DNA of 64,000 nucleotides from Azorinus chamasolen. Taxonomy: Eukaryota > Mollusca > Bivalvia > Cardiida > Solecurtidae. Numbering within the stretch: position 1 is the first letter of the stretch; each line of letters starts with the position of its first letter. Below the pieces are notes generated by a model. The model was not told where the DNA came from and made no database searches. It worked only from the letters and a program-made list of their open reading frames with translations. Shown here one piece after another: positions 11,469 to 23,850 of this stretch. Made by a program: the position numbers and the translations under genes. The stretch is from the NCBI GenBank assembly GCA_963576725.1, contig OY755246.1:72036371-72100370 (forward strand), written 5' to 3'.

Positions 11469-14447
11469 CTGCAAAATGCAGTAAAACCAATACATGAATA
11501 TAGTGACAATCCAAAATTCGCATGTGTATAATAAATAGAGGATTATAAACACATTTTGTTTGATATGAAAGTATCTCACGGGAATGGATTGTTACCTGGT
11601 TAAAAAGAATTAGAAGAACGAGTTTTTTTCTAACCGGATAACAACCAATTCAGGTAACATAATTTTAATATCAACCTATAGAAGTTGCTCACTTTGTTTA
11701 CTATAAACACATTGATGAATTCTAAATGAAAGTGCAAAGTCTAAGTCAAGACAATGACATCGGCACTGGGAATGGTACACGTATCATCGCTAGTGACAAT
11801 ATCAAATATGAATTTTATATGAAAAATTACAATAAATCATCAGTAGGTTTATAACAAAACTGTAGGACCACAGTAACACACTAACCACCACTGTAAGACC
11901 ATAGTAACACACTAACCACCACTGTAGGACCATAGTAACACACTAACCACCACTGTAAGACCACAGTAACAAACTAACCACCACTGTAGGACCATAGTAA
12001 CACACTAACCACCACTGTAGGACCATAGTAACACACTAACCACCACTGTAAGACCACAGTAACAAACTAACCACCACTGTAGGACCATAGTAACACACTA
12101 ACCACCACTGTAGGACCATAGTAACACACTAACCACCACTGTAGGACCACTATAACACTAAACACCACTGTAGGATCACAGTAACACGCTAACCACCACC
12201 GTAGAACCACAGTAACACACTAAACACCACTGTAGGACCACAGTAACACACTAACCACCACTGTAGGATCAGAGTAACTGTATGACCACTGTAACATACT
12301 AACCACCACTGTAGGACCACAGTGACACACTAACCACCACTGTAGGACCACAGTAACACATTAACCACCACTGTTGGACCACATTAACACACTAACCACC
12401 ACTAATATAACAAAACTTGTTGATCACTATCACACTTACCACCACTGAAGGACCATACTAACCACCACTGTAGGACCATCGTTACACATCCACCACCACT
12501 GAAGGACCATACTAACACACTAACCACCACTGTAGGACCACAGTTAGACACCAACCACCACTGTAGAATCACAGTAACACACTAACAACCACTATAGGAC
12601 CACAGTTACACACCAACCACCACTGTAGGACCATAGTAACACACTCACCACCACCTTGGGACCATAGTAACACACTAACCACCACTAATATAGCAAAACT
12701 GTAGGACCACATTTACACACAAAGCACAACTGTAGGACTACAGTAACACACTAACCACAACTGTAGGAACACAGTAACACACTAAACACCACTGTAGGAC
12801 CACAGTTACACACTGACCACCATTAATATAACAAACATTTAGGACGACAGTAACACACTAACCGCCACTGTATGACCACAGTAACACACTCACTACCACT
12901 AATATTACAAACCTGTAGGACCACAGAAACACACTAACCACCACTGTAGGACCATAGTTACACACTAACCACCACTGTAGGACCATAGTAACACACTAAC
13001 CACCACTAATATAACAAAACTGACCACAGTAACAAACTAACCACAACTGTAGGAACACAGTAACACACTAAACACCACTGTAGGACCATAGTTACACACT
13101 AACCACCACTGTAGGACCATAGTTACACACTAACCACCACTGTAGGACCATAGTAACACACTAACCACCACTAATATAACAAAACTGACCACAGTAACAA
13201 ACTAACCACAACTGTAGGAACACAGTAACACACTAAACACCACTGTAGGACCATAGTTACACACTAACCACCACTGTAGGACCATAGTTACACACTAACC
13301 ACCACTGTAGGACCATAGTAACACACTAACCACCACTAATATAACAAAACTGACCACAGTAACAAACTAACCACAACTGTAGGAACACAGTAACACACTA
13401 AACACCACTGTAGGAACACAGTTACACACTGTCCACCACTAATATAACAAACATTTAGGACGACAGTGACACACTAACCACCACTGTAGGAACACAGTAA
13501 CACACTAAACACCACTGTAGGACCATAGTTACACACTAACCACCACTGTAGGACCATAGTAACACACTAACCACCACTAATATAACAAAACTGACCACAG
13601 TAACAAACTAACCACAACTGTAGGAACACAGTAACACACTAAACACCACTGTAGGACCATAGTTACACACTAACCACCACTGTAGGACCATAGTAACACA
13701 CTAACCACCACTAATATAACAAAACTGACCACAGTAACAAACTAACCACAACTGTAGGAACACAGTAACACACTAAACACCACTGTAGGACCATAGTTAC
13801 ACACTAACCACCACTGTAGGACCATAGTAACACACTAACCACCACTAATATAACAAAACTGACCACAGTAACAAACTAACCACAACTGTAGGAACACAGT
13901 AACACACTAAACACCACTGTAGGAACACAGTTACACACTGTCCACCACTAATATAACAAACATTTAGGACGACAGTGACACACTAACCACCACTGTAGGA
14001 CCACAGTAACACACTCACCACCACTAATATTACAAACCTGTAGGACCACAATAACACAGTAACCACCACTAAAACACTTGGCTAAGGCGAAACGTCTCAA
14101 GTTATTGATATTTTTCACTTTTGTGAACGCGTATTGATTTTCTCTTTTGAAAGTGAAACTGTACGCGACAGTTGAGATTCCTTTTGATATACAATGTATG
14201 TGTAAAAAGAGTACACAGACCTTAAGGATTTTTATACATCTGGTTTTTACACTTTCTGTCATGACCAAAACACCATTGAGCTAACCTATATAGTCATCAT
14301 GCCATTAGTTTTATATGAACACTAATTATCAGATAAAGTGAGAACCATGTTTGTCAGAAATATTCATGTAAGAAGTAATGTCATCATAGATATCTATTTG
14401 CTGATTTATTTTATACTGGTATAACGAGATTTGAGAATTGGACTTGC
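11469..14447 (-). other. intron of the DIPK1-like gene with apparent GC-AG boundaries
   Basis: On the minus strand the upstream exon ends ...CAG followed by GCAAGT, the consensus for the rare GC donor, and the acceptor is TTTTGCAG. Joining these sites keeps frame and family alignment. I saw no GT donor in this exon end that would preserve both. About three quarters of the intron is minisatellite. The remainder (14076-14447 and 11469-11849) shows nothing recognisable. Confidence 0.75.
11850..14075. repeat. 31-bp intronic minisatellite with higher-order structure
   Basis: The basic unit is about 31 bp (CACTAACCACCACTGTAGGA followed by CCATAGTAACA), repeated for about 2.2 kb. Between about 12950 and 13990 the units form larger blocks marked by 'AATATAACAAAACTGACC'. 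The marker recurs near 13008, 13173, 13338, 13578, 13711 and 13847, giving higher-order periods of about 135 and 165 bp. This implies recent block duplication in the right part, while the left part is more diverged. Confidence 0.95.
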
Positions 14448-15350
14448 CTGAATGTGCGAGTTTATCGGAGCGTTGAGGCAGGTACTGGCTGTGAGATTAC
14501 ACTTTCCTTTACAAGTAATGTAACTACAACTTCTGTCCGATTGGCATACCCTGTCGTCGGGTGTTATTTGATTATATTCCAAACTGTCAATGTCCAGCAT
14601 CTTCACGTGAAGCTCGATGTTAATACCGAAATTATGAGGACGTATATCACACATATACACGGGCGGGTCGAGACTGTCAAGGTGCTCGAATATCCGCAAC
14701 ATTTGCAAAGCCACACGTGCCCTGTCAGTCCAGGTAACTACCTTAGGTCTGAGACTTAATACATCTGGTAATTTTCCTTCGAACAGAACATATCCTAAAT
14801 ATGGGAATGAAGGCGTGTATTCAACAAAGTAGGCGGGGCCACAACTACCATATAGTTTTGGTATGTACGGAGCGTGCTGCATCACAAGCATGCTACCGTA
14901 CTCTTCTTGTTTCGCTAAAGCTAGTATCGACTGAAGACCGACGGAAGTGCGACTCCTCACGTCATCTTTCCATTTGTTTTCAGAACTAACAAAATCATTA
15001 AAATCCTGTCTCCAAATATATGACAAAATGTCATTTTGTTTCGACAGGTCAACTCTAAACTTTGATCGAAATCTTTTGAGAATGACATCTTTAGCTCGAC
15101 TGATCATACTTTCAATTGATTCGTTCATATCGAAGAAAACTTCGTTATCTTTAGTCCAGTGGTCAAGATCAAGCTTGGACTTCAAAACAACGTAGGAAGA
15201 TTTGCCGTCCGGTCTGCAATCATTACAACTCATAACGATGACTCGTTTGCCGATATTGTTGTTGCCACAGTGCCTATACGTGATCGCGTCCTCGTCACAC
15301 AGCTTGCTGCACATATTCCCCGCTATTGCACCTTTGTGGTAAAGTTGACA
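14448..15350 (-). CDS. DIPK1 (FAM69)-like kinase-domain protein, main exon
   Basis: This 301-codon internal exon encodes most of a DIPK1/FAM69-family protein, a divergent protein-kinase-like protein of the ER/secretory pathway. It starts after the acceptor CCCTTGTTTCAG (15351-15362); the first residues are CQLYHKGAIAGNMC, then SKLCDED and TYRHC, the cysteine-rich N-lobe start of the family. Numbering from the exon start, VVLK (K57) fits the ATP-binding lysine, CDIRPHNFG (D235, N240) the catalytic loop and LDID (D253/D255) the metal-binding position, so the catalytic residues look present. Cysteine pairs follow at about 269-291. No clear EF-hand loop is visible in the insert region (about 100-150), unlike vertebrate DIPK1 proteins. 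With the terminal exon 370 residues are visible; the family is about 430. The missing 5' exon should hold a short cytosolic segment and a signal anchor; I could not find it between 15351 and 20000. Confidence 0.88.
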
Positions 15351-15399
15351 CTGAAACAAGGGAAACTATAGTAAGTCTGTAGGCCATGAATATTTATGT

Positions 15400-16080
15400 A
15401 ACAAATACTGACATAATGAATATTTATGATAAGGGCGTAAGAACACAGGAATGTTTGGCCATTACATATGAACACATGAATGTTTGGCTATGGTGTATGG
15501 ACATTGGAATGTTTGGCCATGGCAGAAGAACACATGAATGTTTGGCCATGGCATATGAACACAGGAATGTTTGGCTATGGTGTATGAACACAGGAATGTT
15601 TGGTCATGACATATGAACACAGGAATGTTTGGCCATTACATATGAACACAGGAATGTTTGGCCATTACATATGAACACAGGAATGTTTGGACATGGCATA
15701 TGAACACATTAATGTTTGGCCATGACGTAAGAACACAGGAATGTTTGGCCGTGGTGTATGAACGCTGGAATGTTTGACCATGGTATATGAACACATTAAT
15801 GTTTTGCCATGGCGTAAGAACACAGGAATGTTTGTCCATGGCGTAAGAGCACAGGAATGTTTGGCCGTGGCGTATGAACACTGGAACGTTTGATGTTTTG
15901 CCATGGCGTAAGAACACAGGAATGTTTGGCCATGGCATATGAACACATTAATGTTTGGCCATGGTGTATGAACACATTAATGTTTGGCCATGGCGTATAA
16001 ACACATGAATGATTGGCCATGGCGTAAGAACACGGGAATGTTTGGCTATGGTATATGAACACTGGAATGTTTGACCATGG
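15400..16080. repeat. 29-bp minisatellite upstream of the kinase-like exon
   Basis: About 23 copies of a unit around 'GAACACAGGAATGTTTGGCC' plus 'ATGGCRTAT'. The period is 29 bp with occasional indels. It probably lies in the next upstream intron of the DIPK1-like gene, beginning about 50 bases beyond the acceptor. Long minus-strand ORFs here (15636-16098) are products of the repeat. Confidence 0.93.
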
Positions 16081-16082
16081 CA

Positions 16083-17465
16083 GAATCTGTGGAATCATAT
16101 ATTATATTACTCCATAATCAAACAGGAATCGCCTGATCTTGGTCAACTCTGTTTACAAATGCATAAATTGGAATAAAGGGTAGAAATAAAATATAAAACA
16201 TTGTGTTTATAGCATTTTCAAATACAAAAAGACGTGTCCATGCATTTCTATATACTTATTAAATGTGAAGTTTCTTAGTTTCTGTTCTGCATCACTTCTG
16301 ATTACTAGATGGTGTATTTTGCTTTTTGGGATAGTGCGAGTGCATTCCTTCACAACTCCTACCAACAAACCTACAATGTGTATATCGGTTTGGAATCAAT
16401 GTTAAAAACGAATTGTTCTGAATCAATATTACATGTAAAAACAATTCATTTCTTTCAATCCAGACCGCAATGTGAGTACAATTCTCTCAACTACCACTCT
16501 TCATAACGTACTTTTTTCTAATTCGCAAAAATGCTTTTACTTCTATATGACTGCGTGTAATGGTATTTTATAGTGGAACATTTCGCAAGTCGCACCAACT
16601 TTCAGTGGTAATGATATCATGAGTAACACCGTAACAACCCTAGTGACAACATCCAAGGTATGTGCACAAAGACATTGCAGTCAATAACGTATGGTCAACA
16701 TACATTATTTAGAAAAGTAGAACATATACGGTCTAATGAACATATGATTTCTGCGACCCTAACTAGCTAGTGGCAGATTCTTTAGATATGATGAAAGTTA
16801 AGTAGGCTGGGTAGAAAAGAAAGTGATCTAAATGATGATTAACTAACTAACCAAATTCAGAACATGAAATCAAGCCTCACATGCGTACGTTGTTTTGTGC
16901 AGCTAGTAGTATTACCCAATCCACTCTATCGTTCTTATGTATTGGCGTTCTGTAGAACATACCTAGCTGGCAGCCTGGCAGAAAATATTTTCTCGCTTCT
17001 CAGACGTGCTAGATAAGCTGAGTTACTAAAGATAGCCGTACTAGAAATCCTTATCTGGAACACCCCGTGACTAGTGTATTCATACGCGCAATTGGGTAAA
17101 ATCAATACAAGGGAAGGAATTCTTACAGAATTATACCAACCTTTCTATAGGCAACAACCTTATGAATTGAAATTAATATAAGTAATTAGCACGAATATGA
17201 AATTCTATTTATCATATAAACACTTTAAACGCCTATTTAATAAACGAAAACGTTGTTTTGTAGTCACTCAGTCATTTAAATTTACGCCAAAACGTAACGT
17301 TTGTGGTTGTCATAACAAATGACGTCATTTTGGTGTCACGCCTAAAGTTATGCTGCGGTCTGTTGAGCACTATTAGATATGGAAGTCGTATTACGCAATG
17401 TAAAGTAGTACTTCACAAAATTCGTTAATTTAATTGGTTTTGGGGCGTATTTCAGCGAGAAAAAT
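16083..17465. other. no gene recognised; possible upstream intron
   Basis: Unique-looking AT-rich sequence. It was searched by eye on the minus strand for a short exon with a signal anchor and a donor site, without success. 'TGACGTCA'-like motifs near 17320 could be promoter elements, but nothing links them to a transcript. Confidence 0.35.
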
Positions 17466-17612
17466 AATCAAGCATGGGTTTTGTTAAACCCGGGGGTTCT
17501 ATACCCTCGGTTGGTCTGTTCCTATCGGAAACTCGCTAAAGCTCGTTTCCGACTGGAACAGACCAACCTCGGGTATAGAAACCCCCGTCTTTAACAGAAC
17601 CCATGCTTGATT
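17466..17612. repeat. 147-bp near-perfect palindrome (foldback MITE-like)
   Basis: The left arm AATCAAGCATGGGTTTTGTT... pairs with the right arm ending AACAGAACCCATGCTTGATT. The arms are about 65 bases with few mismatches. The loop is centred on 'TCGCTAAAGCTC', flanked by GGAAAC and GTTTCC. No clear target duplication is seen. The arms are GC-richer than the surroundings. Confidence 0.85.
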
Positions 17613-19393
17613 CTATTAGTCAAATGGCGTGAATAGTCATGCGTGCTGTCTTTGGTCAGCTCTTGTTTTGAGCTATTCTCTTTTACTTATTTTCTTCTCC
17701 AGTACAGTGATAGATCTACATGTAACTGGTACTATGTAAAACAAAGGTTTATAGAGACAATACTGTATAGATTGTTGCATTCTCTTTGCTTGAAAATATT
17801 TCTGGTCTGAATTTATTGATAGAATAATCTCCCTTTTCACATGTTGTGTCATGGAAAATACATTTACCAATGATAATTGGATTATTTCCATCAAAAACTA
17901 ACTAACTAATATATTTCTATGACATATACATTTATATGCATACTTTTTGGCACATTTTCTATAGTTTCAATCAACACTTTTAAGAACAATGTATATTTAG
18001 TCAAACTTATATGGCGGTGCTCATATTTAATGCATGGAAAGGGCAAAATCTTTGATTACATAAAGGTTTTAAAAAAAATGTCTGTTGGAAAACATTTTTT
18101 TCTCCCTTTTTTTTTTGCTTTTCTTGAAAAAAATTACCCCCCTGCCTTTTTCAAATTTGTATTTTTCTGAAATATTACTTTTCGCTGCACTACTATGACA
18201 GCTTTTTAGTATTTTGAAAATTACTTGATATGTTGCAATTAAAAATATGTATATTTGCATATTGAAGTTTCATTATTTTTGTTTCTAACAACTTTAAAGT
18301 TTGATGTGTATTTTGTCTAATTCTTCCAACAGTGGTTATGTTCTTAAGCACCCTATATTTTCAAGGTGTCATTTGCATGAAAACTGCTTAAACTTTGATT
18401 GTGCAAAGTTTTAAAAAAATCTCTCTGCTAGAAATAATTGGTGATATACGCCTTTAAAACAGCAGCCATTTCAGTCAGTTGGCCCTAGTTACACAATAAC
18501 CCCTTTGAGTCTCATACTGGGCCCCTTAAACATTTTCTTTTAAAATATGCATGTAAGAAATAATGGCATCATGAATATTTATTAGCTGAATTTTATAATG
18601 GCATATGCATACTGTATTTTTGGTATTGGTGGTCAAGAGGTCACACTCTCTCGCTAACTTTAATTATATTTTATCAAATCAACTAGGATTAAATAGAATA
18701 TCAGATAAAATAATATAAAATTGTGTGACCTGATATGATGCAAATGGGAAGTGAAACAGTGAAACTTGTGTTAAACGGCTACTAAAACCAAAAACGAAAC
18801 CATTTAATTATATTATCCAGATGATATTAACATGCTTTTAACACATTTGCAAGGAGTATACTACGTAACATCTGCCTGATAAGAGTTTGCTCTGTATACT
18901 TATGAAATGATACATATATTAACCTACACTCTCTGCAACGGCTAAATAGTTCCATGTTCATATGCCATTAGAAATGTTCACCCAATTGATATTAATGATG
19001 TCATTAAATATTTACGCAGTAAAGGGTTAACATACGAGGACACAAATGTTACAATATTAAATTGCTGCTACTTGTTGTACATGGTACATACATTTATCGT
19101 TTCCGATAGACACTTACTAACTTATTACGTTCGTTGTTGAATGTTCATGTAAGAAATCATAGCACAGTGAATACTTATTAGTCGAACTTTTATAAAGATA
19201 TATATTCACAGAATGTTTATAGCCGGTGCTAGGGGGCGTGAGTATTGTTCCACTTTTAATTACTACTCAATAAAACCGAGTCTGCAATTTTCTTTTTTTG
19301 CATTTCTACTTTTGATTTAGAGGAATCTCCCATTTTCAGAATATTGGTATTGGTAGAAACTGTAGAGTCAGATCTATTATAATTCCATACGAA
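17613..19393. other. no gene recognised
   Basis: AT-rich sequence with poly-T/A tracts near 18100. The phrase 'CATGTAAGAAATAATGGCATCATGAATATTTATTAGCTGAA' in shorter form recurs near 14365, 18550, 19145, 21030 and 59905, so part of this stretch is an unclassified dispersed repeat. No ORF here is convincing. Confidence 0.4.
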
Positions 19394-19460
19394 AACAGAA
19401 CAGACCCTGATTAGACAGCCCCTAAAGGAGCTGTCTGTTCTGGGTCTACTCTTTTTACAA
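19394..19460. repeat. dispersed stem-loop family, copy 1
   Basis: About 70 bases forming an imperfect hairpin. The arms resemble 'CAGACCCTGATTAGACAGC' and its complement 'GCTGTCTGTTCTGGGTCTA', with a short loop near 'CCTAAAGG'. The family consensus starts near GCAAACAGNGTAGACCCAGA and ends near TCTGGGTCTGCNCTGTTTGC. Eleven further copies are listed below. Confidence 0.75.
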
Positions 19461-19727
19461 AGACATTTGTATGAAGGGGGATGGTTAAGTCTTTTCATAA
19501 TTGGCATTTGCAACAAGTTGGCCAGATCTGACGCATGACGTCTGGTTGAGACCTAATCTATTTGACAGCTTAACCCTGAGTAGTCATGTAAGAACGTGAG
19601 TACGTCATGTAAGAAACAATGACACAACCAATGGTGATTAGAGGATTTGTATAATAGTAAAGGAACACATGCATGACATCTTGACCATGTGATAAACTGT
19701 AGAATCAGATCTAAATCATCCCACCAA

Positions 19728-19797
19728 GCAAACAAAGCAGACCCTGGTCAGACAGGTCCTATGTAAGCTGTCTGACATTGATCTACTCTGCTTATAA
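19728..19797. repeat. dispersed stem-loop family, copy 2
   Basis: Starts GCAAACAAAGCAGACCCTGG and returns with GCTGTCTGACATTGATCTAC. The loop is 'CCTATGTAAG'. Confidence 0.7.
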
Positions 19798-19830
19798 ACG
19801 CGTTATAATGCGTATCTTTGGAGTAATCAG

Positions 19831-20768
19831 GGCCCTGCATTGAAAATGCAGGAGTCCTATAGGAATCACATTTTCTTTCCGTCTGTCCGTCCGTCTGTCT
19901 GTCTGTCCGTGCTAACAATTTCTGTTTATGTGACCAGATAATTACATGATTTTGTTCTCATCGGTTTTATGTGGCTTATTTTCAGTTTGTGTGGCTATTT
20001 TGAACAAAAGAATAGCCACATACACTCAATCCGTTAGAACGTCCGTCCGTCCGTCAACAATTTTGATGAGACGCGATAACTCAAACAGTACTTCACATAT
20101 TGCTTTCATATTAAGGGCATATGCTAAGTATCATAACAGGAAGATGCCTATAGCTTTTGGGTTAAATCAGCTAACTATGTCTAGAGTTATCTGATTTGAT
20201 TCATCAAAAATGCCATCAACTTTGGTAAACACTTCTCATATGACGCGATAATCCAAACAGTACTTCACATAGGTTTAGTATTTTCAGAGAAAGATGCCTA
20301 TAGTTTTTGGGTTAAATCAGATAACTATGTTTAAAGTTATCTGCCCTTGATTAATCAAAAATGCCATCAACTTTTGTCAACACTTTTGATGTGACGCGAT
20401 AATCGAACAGTAGTTCATATATCGGTTTCATATTAAGGACATATGCTTAGTATCACCAGAGGAAGATGCCTAGAGGTTTTGGGTTGACTCGGATTAAAAT
20501 GACTAGAGTTATCTGCCCTTGATTCAACCAAAATGCCATGAACTTTTGTCAACACTTGATGTGATGTGATAACTCAAATAGTACTTCACATATTTGGTTT
20601 ATATTAAGGGCATATGCCTATTAGTATTATGAGAGGAAGACACCTTTAGTTTTGGGGTTGAATAAGATCACACTGTCTAGATTTATCGGCCCTTGATTTA
20701 TCAAAAATGCCATATCTAACGAAATATCATCTGCAGGGCCCTCTCTGATTGAGTCAATTTTCTAGTTA
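19831..20768 (+). mobile_element. pearl-like (Helentron-type) elements, possibly nested, copy 2
   Basis: The left end has GGGCCCTGCA and a stem-loop (CCTGCATT...AATGCAGG), then a TCCG/TCTG tract (19879-19910). A second 5' head follows, with the hairpin GTGGCTATT...AATAGCCAC (19988-20018) and another TCCG tract (20038-20056). Four core units of about 165 bp run to about 20710; each has 'ACGCGATAA', 'AGTACTTCACAT' and 'GTTATCTGCCCTTGATT'. The right end reads CTGCAGGGCCCTCTCTGA then TTTTCTAGTT, so GGGCCCTGCA is an inverted terminal motif and the 3' end is CTAG, as expected for Helitron-related elements. Confidence 0.65.
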
Positions 20769-20876
20769 AAGGTTTAAAGCTCCATCGAATAAGTAAAAGG
20801 TAAAACTTGCAATATATCAGGGTGTTAGGAGACTTTGTTTTAACCCTTTACCTTTTATACACGCACATTCACGCAT

Positions 20877-20950
20877 TTGCAAACAGAGTAGACCAAGATA
20901 AGATGCCTCCTGTAAGATCCGTCTGATCAGGGTCTGCTATGTTTGTATTT
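20877..20950. repeat. dispersed stem-loop family, copy 3
   Basis: Starts TTTGCAAACAGAGTAGACCA and ends GATCAGGGTCTGCTATGTTT, with loop 'CCTGTAAG'. It lies just after the sequence 'AACCCTTTACC', a neighbour seen at other copies too. Confidence 0.7.
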
Positions 20951-21796
20951 GAGATGATAATCATCTGATTCTACAGGTTTTGTCAAATTCTTCCCTTAAA
21001 AACTCCATTATAACATTTCAGCTGATAAATATTCATGAGGAATATCAAACAGGGAAATGATTAAGAAGGACTGGGAACTACAAGTGCCCTCAACAGCGTA
21101 AGCCAGTTTTTTGTTCAAGTTTGCAATGTAACTTCCTCATAGTAATGAGTCTCATTGAAAATCATATCTATGATGCAGTGAAAAGTAAAGTACACTCAGT
21201 TCTTTCATTGAATGAAAGGCTAGAGCGTAACCCAAATAATCTAAATTAATGAATGAATGCTAAAATACTTTATTTAATGAGGGTAGCTCGATTAGCCTAA
21301 TGGTTAAATATACCCCGAGGCCTTGTAATCAGTACATTTCATACATTTATATGCAAAATAACAATCATAGAACATAATAAACAATGTGTCCAATGCAGAT
21401 ATTATGCTAAACCATTTCAATAACGCAAAATGAAATCAGTATACTTATACAAACTACATAAACAAAGTTTCAAATAGAACTGAAACAAGCGAGAAACTTC
21501 TGTGGGAAGTTTCCTACATGGGTCCGTTCCGTTTGCGCCCTGTGTCAATGAATGAATGAAACACTATTTTAAGCGGTGGTCACACCCCGCCGTACGTGCA
21601 AGTGCGTGTTGTCTACGTGCAAAAACGTGGGGAAATTTTGGGGATCCGTACGTGGTGAGTACTAGGCTACGGCACTCAGGAATCCGTAAGAAAAAACGTC
21701 GGCGACCGTATGCCTCCGTACGGAGACCGTGCGGAATAACCTTACGACGAGTTTACGGGCGTCGTAAACTAATCGCAGGACAAATTTAAACTATGC
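20951..21796. other. no gene recognised; GC-rich block at 21570-21785
   Basis: Most of the stretch is AT-rich. The block at 21570-21785 is rich in 'CCGTACG', 'CGTACGTG' and 'CGTAAAC'. It starts with 'GGTGGTCACACCCCG', like the terminus of a known class of foldback MITEs. The opposite end was not found, so it may be truncated. The 77-codon ORF within is unlikely to be real. Confidence 0.4.
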
Positions 21797-22864
21797 ATGT
21801 GTCCCTACTCAAAGAACCACATACATAGGGAGCGTATTAGATTAGATCTGCTGGAAGGTCTTGTCTTTCCAACAGCAGAAATAATAGAGAAGATAGCAAT
21901 AGCATTCAGGTCAATTTTAAATCAGTCAAATTCAACAGCCCTTCAGAATCTGCGCATTTTGGGTTTACTGGATTCATGCATAGAGTTGATACTTCATGCA
22001 AGCCTCAGAATAAGACCAATTCAGTTATACCTGTTACATGTTTTTAGACCCAGTTCGAAAAATTGGAGTTTTCAGATCCCACTAAGGGCACATAGGATAG
22101 ATCACCTAAAATGATGGTTACATATTAATCTTTTCAACAGCCAGTTGCAACGATAACCCTTCAAACCGATGCCAGTCAAAAACCTTGGGGTGCACGTATA
22201 GTCAGATAACTCAAGGGGTGTGGTCTACTCAGGAGCAAAATACGCACATAAATTCCCTGGAAATGGAATTAGTTTACAAGGCGCTTCTGCATTTCCTTCC
22301 AGTTGTAAGAAATCAGACAATTTTGATTCGTTCAGACAATACCACAGTGGTGCAATATCTGAACAAACAGGGGGGTACCGGGTCCCCATTTCTATGCATG
22401 CAAACTTGGAAGATTTGGTCAGTAGCGATTCAGCACAACATGTTTTTGAATGCAGCCTGCATTGCGGGCAAGTTCAATATTTTGCCCGACCAGTTGTCGA
22501 GAGCAGTTATACGTCCAACAGAATGGACTCTACACAGGTCAGTAGTGTAGCAGATAATCTGGAGATTAGGTCAACCAATGATAGATTTGTTTGCATCTCA
22601 TGTGAACAAGCAGACTCCAATTTTTTCGCATATGCGTTCCCTCCTCTATGCCTGATTCCAAGGGTTATTCAGTACATGAAACAATTTCAGTGCAAGATAA
22701 TCTTGATAGCACAAATTTGGCCGAGACGACCTTGGTACCCAGAACTATTACAGTTGTCAGTAGCCAATCCGATTCAATTGCCATACCTTCCAAATCTACT
22801 TCACCAACCAAATACTCTTAATTTGTTACCCCAACCCACAAAAGTATTCCATCTAACTGCATAG
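21797..22864 (+). pseudogene. DIRS-type retroelement: RT end, RNase H and linker, frameshifted
   Basis: The first part (21797-22114) matches the end of a DIRS reverse transcriptase, with LDLLEGLVFPTAEI and FQIPLRAHRIDHLK. RNase H follows with its four acidic positions visible: TDASQKPWGA (near 22168), LEMEL (near 22262), IRSDNTTVVQYLNKQGGT (near 22330) and LPDQLSR (near 22490). A linker with WPRRPWYPELLQLSV leads to the recombinase. The pieces occupy all three forward frames and a stop codon lies at 22112, so it is a decayed copy. The upstream RT palm with its DD motif is missing. Identification rests on motif order typical of DIRS/Ngaro elements, which carry a tyrosine recombinase in place of an integrase. 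Confidence 0.82.
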
Positions 22865-23200
22865 TTAGCTTTTTCAAAGCAAGCTAGATAATTGCTCAAA
22901 TCTGGTTACAAAATACAGAAGATTTTACAGCTGGTGCTGTGAACGGGAAATTACTCCCTTTATAGCAACTGTAGCACAATGCAGAATTTGTAGCTCTTCT
23001 TTTTCATACGGCTCTACAATATCGCACTATGGCGGGTTCATGTTGTCTGTCTTGTTACCATTGGTAGCAGAAAAGCTAGTAGGTCAGCATCCTCATATTA
23101 TTCAACTTCTTAAAGGAGTGTTTAATGAAAGGCCACCGCGGGTTATTACCAGAGAGGGATTTACCTCTTGTTCTGTCAGTACTTCAACCCCATCCCCCCC
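22865..23200 (+). pseudogene. DIRS tyrosine recombinase, N-terminal part
   Basis: Translation across frame changes gives YSWCCEREITPFIATVAQ, then VGQHPHIIQLLKGVFNERPP. This is the core-binding N-terminal region of the DIRS tyrosine recombinase and follows the linker directly. The similarity stops near 23200 at a C-rich tract, before the catalytic domain. The catalytic end appears about 2.8 kb further on (25984-26306) in the same orientation, after inserted repeats. Confidence 0.75.
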
Positions 23201-23439
23201 CCCTTGTTTAAATGAAAACGTTTTGTTTGTTTGTGTTGATTAACGTCCGTTTCTGCTCACTATGGGCTAATTGGACGCCCAAGAGAGGGGAGAGGATACA
23301 GAGAAACCCGGATGCCCTACTCTTATTATCGACAGAGTTTCTCTGATTCTTTTAGATGCCCAGTGTAAAGCACTGATACATCGGACTTCGGTTTATAGTC
23401 TCGTCCGAAGGACTTCGTCCGGCGGGGGATCGAGCAGTA

Positions 23440-23850
23440 AGTAGTAAGGTCAAACAGGCAAAGCCACATACAAGACACAACCACCACAAAAACATCGAAA
23501 GATAGCATGTCAGACACACTACACACCCAAAGACACGCACATATCCGAGATGAACACAGAAAACTTTAACAAACACACAAGTACTAGAGACAAACATGAA
23601 CAAAACCTCACACTTATCTCAAAGTCACCCTAGCTTAAAAAATAGTGTAAATAAATGTATCCCCGCCGGACTTTCCCACAACACAGAAGACGGTAAACAC
23701 AAGACTATATGTAAAACATGGCATAACAACTGTGAAAAATCCATCAAATATGTACTCAATGACTTTGCTGAAGTCAGAGCAACTGCAGGGAAGTCGTTAA
23801 GGGTACGACAGGGAAAAAGTAATACATAATCTGGTAAGCTCATTCCAATG
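23440..23850 (-). repeat. dispersed repeat R, copy 2
   Basis: Inverted copy of the repeat at 50786-51312. Shared landmarks are 'CAGGCAAAGCCACA', 'ACACAACCACCAC', 'GATGAACACAGAAAAC' and the end 'GTTAAGGGTACGACAGGG'. About 160 bases of the centre, which in other copies hold the B-box-like segment and 'CCGCCTTGGCACGG', are missing. The CA-rich place is short and degenerate here. Confidence 0.75.

Noticed and set aside
11850..14075. CRISPR-like look of regularly spaced repeats
   Set aside because: The whole unit repeats, there are no unique spacers, and the genome is eukaryotic.
14454..15371. Plus-strand ORFs opposite the kinase exon
   Set aside because: Shadows of the minus-strand exon; they show no family motif.
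15636..16098. Minus-strand ORFs of 93-100 codons with repeated 'VFIRHGQTF'-like peptides
   Set aside because: Read-through of the 29-bp minisatellite; peptide pattern rotates with the repeat.
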